NCBI GenBank assembly: GCA_013824385.1
Contig: PNNU01000081.1
Location: 1-10,440, forward strand
Direction of reading: 5' to 3'
DNA length: 10,440 bases
From: Anaerolinea sp.
Lineage (GTDB): Bacteria; Chloroflexota; Anaerolineae; Anaerolineales; Anaerolineaceae
Part shown: one piece after another, positions 6,483 through 10,440 of the stretch
Position numbering within the stretch: the stretch's first letter is position 1
How the letters are laid out: each line of letters starts with the position of its first letter
The notes under the pieces: model-generated
Seen by the model: only the letters and a program-made list of their open reading frames with translations
Databases searched by the model: none
Told to the model about the DNA's origin: nothing
Program-made: the position numbers and the translations under genes

Positions 6483-7354
6483 ATCAAATCCTTCAAATTC
6501 TAATTCTCGGCTTGGCTTTGGGTGGCGTGTACGCTCTCATGTCTTCTGGTATGACCTTGATCTTCGGTGTAATGCGAATCGTGAACCTGGCGCATTCTGC
6601 ATTTATAGTCTTGGCAGCCTATCTGACTTTCTGGTTATTCAAAACTTTTAACCTTGATCCAATTCTCTCATTGGTTATTACCATGCCGGTGATGTTCCTG
6701 GTCGGAATGGTTTATTACAGAACGCTTTTTTCATCCCGTGCGGATAATCCACGCTTTGCAGATATAACTGTTTTGGTTACTTTTGCAACAGGGCTTGTGA
6801 TCGAAGGTGTTTTAGCCTTTATCTTTACAGGTATTTATCGGTCTACAACACCTGATTACGCAAAACATTCATTTAACTTTGGACCCTTCTTCATTCCTCA
6901 AAGTCAATTGTATGCATTAATCATTAGTATTGTCTTGATTATAGGTTTGTGGTTATTTTTAAGGTACACAAGGATAGGGAATGCAGTCCGAGCGACCATG
7001 CAAAATCGTAATGCAGCCCAGGTGGTGGGTGTCAACGTTAGTTGGATATCAACACTGTCCTTTGGAATTGGTTTAGCTATGGCAGGAGCTGCAGGTTCTT
7101 TATTAAGTTTTGTTTTTACTTTTTACCCGGCGAAGCATGTTGCCTGGATAGGTATGATCATGTGCCTGGTTGTTCTCGGTGGAATGGGAAGTCTCGTTGG
7201 TGCATTGGTAAGCTCTTTGATTCTTGCAACGGCGGCAGCATTTGTTAATTTTTACATAGGACCAGCATATTCACCGATTACTTTTTATTTGGCTCTCTTC
7301 CTAATCCTCTTATTCCGACCGCAAGGGTTATTTGGCAAAAAGGTGGAGGGTTAA
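6479..7354 (+). CDS. livH: ABC transporter permease, LivH type
   Basis: A 291-residue integral membrane protein of the BPD_transp_2 (LivH/LivM) family, with about eight hydrophobic segments. The N-terminus has the LivH hallmarks L-G-L-A-L-G-G-V-Y-A-L-M-S-S-G-M-T-L-I-F-G and M-R-I-V-N-L-A-H-S-A-F; the family more often has G-x-F after N-L-A-H. The cytoplasmic loop that contacts the ATPase is near L-G-G-M-G-S-L-V-G-A. The C-terminus ends L-F-R-P-Q-G-L-F-G, another family feature. Its start overlaps the LivF-type stop by 4 bases, and the LivM-type gene starts directly after its stop. It forms one half of the membrane channel. Confidence 0.9.
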   Translation: MNQILQILILGLALGGVYALMSSGMTLIFGVMRIVNLAHSAFIVLAAYLTFWLFKTFNLDPILSLVITMPVMFLVGMVYYRTLFSSRADNPRFADITVLVTFATGLVIEGVLAFIFTGIYRSTTPDYAKHSFNFGPFFIPQSQLYALIISIVLIIGLWLFLRYTRIGNAVRATMQNRNAAQVVGVNVSWISTLSFGIGLAMAGAAGSLLSFVFTFYPAKHVAWIGMIMCLVVLGGMGSLVGALVSSLILATAAAFVNFYIGPAYSPITFYLALFLILLFRPQGLFGKKVEG

Positions 7355-8575
7355 ATGACTGATCCTATATCCAATATTCCTGAAACGAAGAAATCAACAA
7401 TGACAACTCAGGTATCTTTTTCCTTCAAAAAGTTTATCATCCCTTCAGTGATCTCACTATTGATAATATTTTGGGAGATTGCATATCACTCATTAGGTAT
7501 ATTAGAACCATTACCCTGGATGGAACAGTGGGGTGAAGCCATGGTCATTCTTGGACTAGGCCTCTGGTTCCTTTTTCTGTTGACACCTTATATTGCTCGA
7601 TTTTCAAGAGCAAACAAATGGGTAAAGGGTGGCGTTCCACTACTCATTGTATTGGGATTGATTTCAATACCATTAATTCATCTAAAAACAGGTACTCTGA
7701 ATTACTGGATGTACATGCTCACGCTTTGTTTTCTCTACATTATCTGGTCCAGCAGTTGGAATATCATTGGTGGATTCGCTGGTTATATATCACTAGGCCA
7801 TAATGTGTTTACAGCTTTTGGTGCATATTTTGCAGGAATGATCTTTGTGTTCTGGAGAGTTTCACCATTTATAACCGCTCCCATTGCAGGGCTAATGGCC
7901 ATGGCGGGAGGTTTACTTTTCGGATTGATCGCTCTTCGTACACGTGGGAGCACATTTATCATTTCGACAATTGCCTTAGTGCTGTTAGTTGCTGAGACAC
8001 TTGATAATTGGAAGTTGACCGGTGGAACCAATGGTTTACCCATGTCAATGATTGACCTTGATGGTAATGTGGCTAAAATCCCATTTTATTACTACATGCT
8101 CTTGATCATGATTCTCTGTATTTTAATGACTTACTTCATCAAACATTCCAAATTTGGATTGGGTTTGCGCGCAATATCTCAAGATGAAATGAAATCTGAA
8201 GTTGCCGGTATCCCGACGCAAAAATATAAGATCCTTGCATTTGGTTTGAGTGGATTGTTCATTGGTATGGCCGGAGCTATTTATGGCTACTCCTTGACCT
8301 ATTTGCGTCCATCCATTTTTTTGACTGTCGCCATCGGAACTGGTATTGTCCTAAACGCGATTCTGGGCGGCAAGGGCACAGTTAGTGGCCCTGTAATTGG
8401 TGCTGCAATCATGTTGGCAGTCAACGAGTTTGTGGTAGCGAAACTTGGCGCGAGTGAGCTTAATATTGTAGTTACAGGCGTTATCTTGATCTTTGTTTTA
8501 TTGTTCTTCCCGGATGGAATTGTAGGTACTTTGAGAAATAAAGGACACCTGCCGACGTTCCTTGATTGGGATTAG
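7355..8575 (+). CDS. livM: ABC transporter permease, LivM type
   Basis: A 406-residue integral membrane protein, the second channel half. About the first 110 residues carry extra hydrophobic segments (about 28-50, 63-83 and 94-112) before the conserved core, as in long LivM proteins. The core begins near W-N-I-I-G-G-F-A-G-Y-I-S-L-G-H-N, the LivM signature. The ATPase-contact loop is near L-G-G-K-G-T-V-S-G-P-V-I-G-A, and the C-terminus contains F-F-P-D-G-I-V-G. GGAGG at 7345-7349, inside the end of the LivH-type gene, gives a good ribosome site 5 bases before the ATG. It is the last transporter gene; the SDR gene follows after 39 bp. Base composition is low here (about 35% G+C in two sampled 60-base lines) and rises sharply downstream. 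Confidence 0.9.
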   Translation: MTDPISNIPETKKSTMTTQVSFSFKKFIIPSVISLLIIFWEIAYHSLGILEPLPWMEQWGEAMVILGLGLWFLFLLTPYIARFSRANKWVKGGVPLLIVLGLISIPLIHLKTGTLNYWMYMLTLCFLYIIWSSSWNIIGGFAGYISLGHNVFTAFGAYFAGMIFVFWRVSPFITAPIAGLMAMAGGLLFGLIALRTRGSTFIISTIALVLLVAETLDNWKLTGGTNGLPMSMIDLDGNVAKIPFYYYMLLIMILCILMTYFIKHSKFGLGLRAISQDEMKSEVAGIPTQKYKILAFGLSGLFIGMAGAIYGYSLTYLRPSIFLTVAIGTGIVLNAILGGKGTVSGPVIGAAIMLAVNEFVVAKLGASELNIVVTGVILIFVLLFFPDGIVGTLRNKGHLPTFLDWD

Positions 8576-8595
8576 TAATTCTATTGCAAAATAAT
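8566..8595 (+). promoter_or_regulatory. weak possible promoter for the SDR-kinase pair
   Basis: TTGGGA (8566-8571) and AATAAT (8590-8595) are 18 bp apart, at the end of the LivM-type gene and in the 39-bp gap. The -35 box matches only 4 of 6. The SDR and kinase genes may equally be the tail of the transporter operon. Confidence 0.22.
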
Positions 8596-8614
8596 TGTAT
8601 TTAGTGAGGAAATT

Positions 8615-9394
8615 ATGGATAAAAAAAAGAAAGTGGCACTGATAACGGGATCTGGAAGAGGTATAGGACGCGGGATTGCGGTTCAACTGGCACGAGCCGG
8701 ATGGACGATCGTGATCAATGACCTGGGAAACCCAGATCCTCCGGCAGAAACCCTGGAACTCGTACGACAGGAAGGTTCTGATGGCCTGATAGTCTTCGGA
8801 AACGTCACCGTGGCAGAAGACCGCCAAAGGCTTTTGGATGAAACCATCAGCAAATATGGGCAGATCGATTTGCTTGTGAACAACGCTGGCATCGGTCCGC
8901 GAGTGCGGATGGATATGCTTGAGACAACCGAAGAGAGCATGAACGAAGTGCTGGCAGTGAACACCATAGGACCCTTCTTTTTAACCCAGATCGTATCAAA
9001 GAAAATGATCGAATTGATCGCGCAGAAGAAAATGACACAGGCAAAGATCGTGAACATTGGCTCAATGAGCGCCTATACAAGCAGTACGAGTAGAGCTGAG
9101 TATTGCATCTCCAAGGCGGCAGTCTCTATGAATACCTTGCTATTCGCAGACCGGCTTGCGGCTGAAGGTATCAATGTGTATGAGATCAGACCTGGCATCA
9201 TCAAGACTCCATTGACCGAAATTGTAAAAGACAAGTATGACAAACTGATCTCTGAGGGACTATTGCCGATCAAACGTTGGGGCTTGCCCGAAGACATCGC
9301 CAAAGCCATAGTAGCCATCGCAGAAGACTACCTGCCGTATTCAACGGGGCAGGTCATCGATGTGGATGGTGGATATCACATACACCGACTGTAG
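8615..9394 (+). CDS. short-chain dehydrogenase/reductase (classical SDR, FabG-like)
   Basis: A 259-residue NAD(P)-dependent oxidoreductase, the standard length for classical SDRs. The cofactor motif is T-G-S-G-R-G-I-G (11-18), and N-N-A-G is at 89-92. The catalytic tetrad is N116, S150 (I-G-S-M-S-A-Y), Y163 and K167 (Y-C-I-S-K), with R-P-G-I-I-K-T at 192-198 and a typical D-V-D-G-G-Y ending. D36 at the end of strand beta-2 favours NAD, while R15 is often seen in NADP enzymes, so the cofactor is not settled. GAGGA sits 4 bases before the ATG. The kinase gene starts 8 bp after the stop, so both are surely co-transcribed. A likely job is oxidising or reducing a hydroxyl/keto group of a sugar acid before phosphorylation by the kinase (inference). 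Fatty-acid FabG is less likely, since no acyl-carrier or fab gene is nearby. Confidence 0.9.
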   Translation: MDKKKKVALITGSGRGIGRGIAVQLARAGWTIVINDLGNPDPPAETLELVRQEGSDGLIVFGNVTVAEDRQRLLDETISKYGQIDLLVNNAGIGPRVRMDMLETTEESMNEVLAVNTIGPFFLTQIVSKKMIELIAQKKMTQAKIVNIGSMSAYTSSTSRAEYCISKAAVSMNTLLFADRLAAEGINVYEIRPGIIKTPLTEIVKDKYDKLISEGLLPIKRWGLPEDIAKAIVAIAEDYLPYSTGQVIDVDGGYHIHRL

Positions 9395-9402
9395 AGGAAA
9401 AA

Positions 9403-10437
9403 ATGAAAAAGATAATTACCCTCGGCGAAATCATGCTTCGACTCTCACCACCCAACCAACTGCGCTACAGCCAGGCGAGATCATTTGATGTCACCTATGG
9501 CGGCGGCGAGTCCAATGTGGCAGTCTCACTTTCGAATTATGGAATGGAGACAGAATTTGTTACCCGGCTGCCATCGAATGATATGGGAGAAGCCTGTCTG
9601 CAATACTTGAGACAATACGGCGTTGGCACACAACATATACTGCGTGGTGGCAACCGACTGGGAATCTACTTCTTGGAGAACGGAGCGGTGATGCGCGGCA
9701 GCCAGGTTATCTATGACCGGGCAGATTCCGCGTTCGCGACGGTCGCCCCGGGCATGTTTGATTGGAAAAAAATCTTCAAGGATGCAGCATGGTTCCATTG
9801 GACGGGCATCGCTCCTGCTGTTTCGGAGGGCGCCGCTGCGGTTTGCCTCGAAGCAGTGAAAACTGCTAAAGAAATGGGATTGACCATTTCCTGTGATTTG
9901 AACTACCGGGCAAAACTGTGGAAGTGGGGTAAGAAGGCCTCTGAGGTGATGGAAGAACTGGTGGCATACGCAGATGTGGCCATTGGCAATGAAGAAGATG
10001 CTGAAAAAGTATTTGGTATTCAAGCTCCTGAAACAGATGTCACACATGGCAAGGTCACCGCAGACAAATATCAATTTGTATGCGAATCCTTATCGAAGAA
10101 ATTCCCGAATCTGAAAACTATCGCGATCACATTACGTAGTTCATTTTCGGCTTCTCATAACACATGGAGCGCCATCCTCTGGCATGACGGAAAAACCATC
10201 ACCGGTCCGATCTATGACATCACTGATATTGTGGACCGGGTTGGCAGCGGAGATAGCTTCATGGGAGGGCTTATCTACGGCCTGACAACCTATCCGGAAG
10301 ACGCGCAGAAGGCGCTCAATTTCGCCATTGCAGCATCAGCGCTCAAACACACTATATTTGGTGATTTTAACCTGGTCTCAAAGACCGAGGTGGAGAAGCT
10401 GATGAAAGGTGATGGATCAGGACGAGTAAGCCGCTAA
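9403..10437 (+). CDS. kdgK: PfkB-family sugar kinase, probable 2-keto-3-deoxygluconate kinase
   Basis: A 344-residue ribokinase/PfkB-fold kinase. The N-terminus T-L-G-E-I-M-L-R-L-S-P-P and Y-G-G-G-E-S-N-V-A-V-S-L (32-43) form the sugar-binding lid region of KDG kinases. D-L-N-Y-R (165-169) and I-G-N-E-E-D-A-E-K-V-F-G follow. The C-terminal PfkB signature is D-R-V-G-S-G-D-S-F, with D284 the catalytic base. The ending A-S-A-L-K-H-T and G-D-F-N-L-V-S is characteristic of the long KdgK subgroup. Known family reaction: ATP-dependent phosphorylation of 2-dehydro-3-deoxy-D-gluconate to the 6-phosphate (KDPG), which an aldolase splits to pyruvate and glyceraldehyde 3-phosphate. The start is set by GAGGA (9394-9398), 4 bases before the ATG, and by the family N-terminus; the frame stays open upstream but that part is the SDR gene out of frame. 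A related keto-sugar substrate cannot be excluded. Confidence 0.88.
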   Translation: MKKIITLGEIMLRLSPPNQLRYSQARSFDVTYGGGESNVAVSLSNYGMETEFVTRLPSNDMGEACLQYLRQYGVGTQHILRGGNRLGIYFLENGAVMRGSQVIYDRADSAFATVAPGMFDWKKIFKDAAWFHWTGIAPAVSEGAAAVCLEAVKTAKEMGLTISCDLNYRAKLWKWGKKASEVMEELVAYADVAIGNEEDAEKVFGIQAPETDVTHGKVTADKYQFVCESLSKKFPNLKTIAITLRSSFSASHNTWSAILWHDGKTITGPIYDITDIVDRVGSGDSFMGGLIYGLTTYPEDAQKALNFAIAASALKHTIFGDFNLVSKTEVEKLMKGDGSGRVSR

Positions 10438-10440
10438 TTA

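Noticed and set aside
9277..9402. Kinase start at 9277 inside the SDR gene
   Set aside because: The added residues are SDR codons read out of frame; the KdgK family N-terminus and a ribosome site both point to 9403.
9526..10074. 182-codon open frame on the minus strand
   Set aside because: It is fully inside the kinase gene, has no recognisable motif, and is Cys/His-rich in the way of antisense shadows. The other minus-strand frames are rejected for the same reason.

Overview
The window is a single-strand (+) metabolic region of ten genes with no sign of phage, transposon, CRISPR or RNA genes. The best taxonomic clue is the transporter's binding lipoprotein. It has a lipobox followed by four near-perfect repeats of a V-A-T-E-A-P unit, a linker style I associate with Anaerolineae (Chloroflexota). 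The assignment is an inference from style and moderate G+C, not from any marker gene.

Layout, left to right: (1) the 3' part of a YhcH/YiaL/NanQ-family (DUF386) sugar-anomerase-like gene that runs in from the left edge; (2) a large FAD-binding flavoprotein of the fumarate reductase/succinate dehydrogenase fold superfamily, closed by a perfect 9-bp intrinsic terminator at 2476-2505; (3) an IclR-family regulator with its own well-formed promoter (TTGAAA, 17 bp, GATAAT) and, just after the predicted transcription start, a perfect 15-bp palindrome that looks like an IclR-type operator; (4) a complete five-gene Liv-type (HAAT family) ABC transporter in the order binding protein, LivG-type ATPase, LivF-type ATPase, LivH-type permease, LivM-type permease; (5) an SDR oxidoreductase and a PfkB kinase of the 2-keto-3-deoxygluconate (KDG) kinase type, 8 bp apart. 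The last gene ends 3 bases before the right edge.

Taken together this looks like a catabolic island for a sugar acid or a related carboxylate. The transporter brings in the substrate. The anomerase-like protein, the flavoprotein and the SDR would carry out mutarotation and redox steps. The kinase would phosphorylate a 2-keto-3-deoxy sugar acid, for Entner-Doudoroff-type cleavage by an aldolase that could lie just beyond the right edge. The regulator belongs to the same family as KdgR, which fits this theme. The unusual point is that a Liv-type importer, a family mostly known for amino acids, urea/amides and aromatic acids, sits in the middle of sugar-acid genes next to a flavoprotein lacking the classic fumarate reductase substrate motifs. 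The substrate cannot be read from the sequence alone.

Stretches without a gene are short (all under 160 bp): 389-486, 2458-2611, 3398-3536, 4902-5000 and 8576-8614. What each holds is given in the features and findings.
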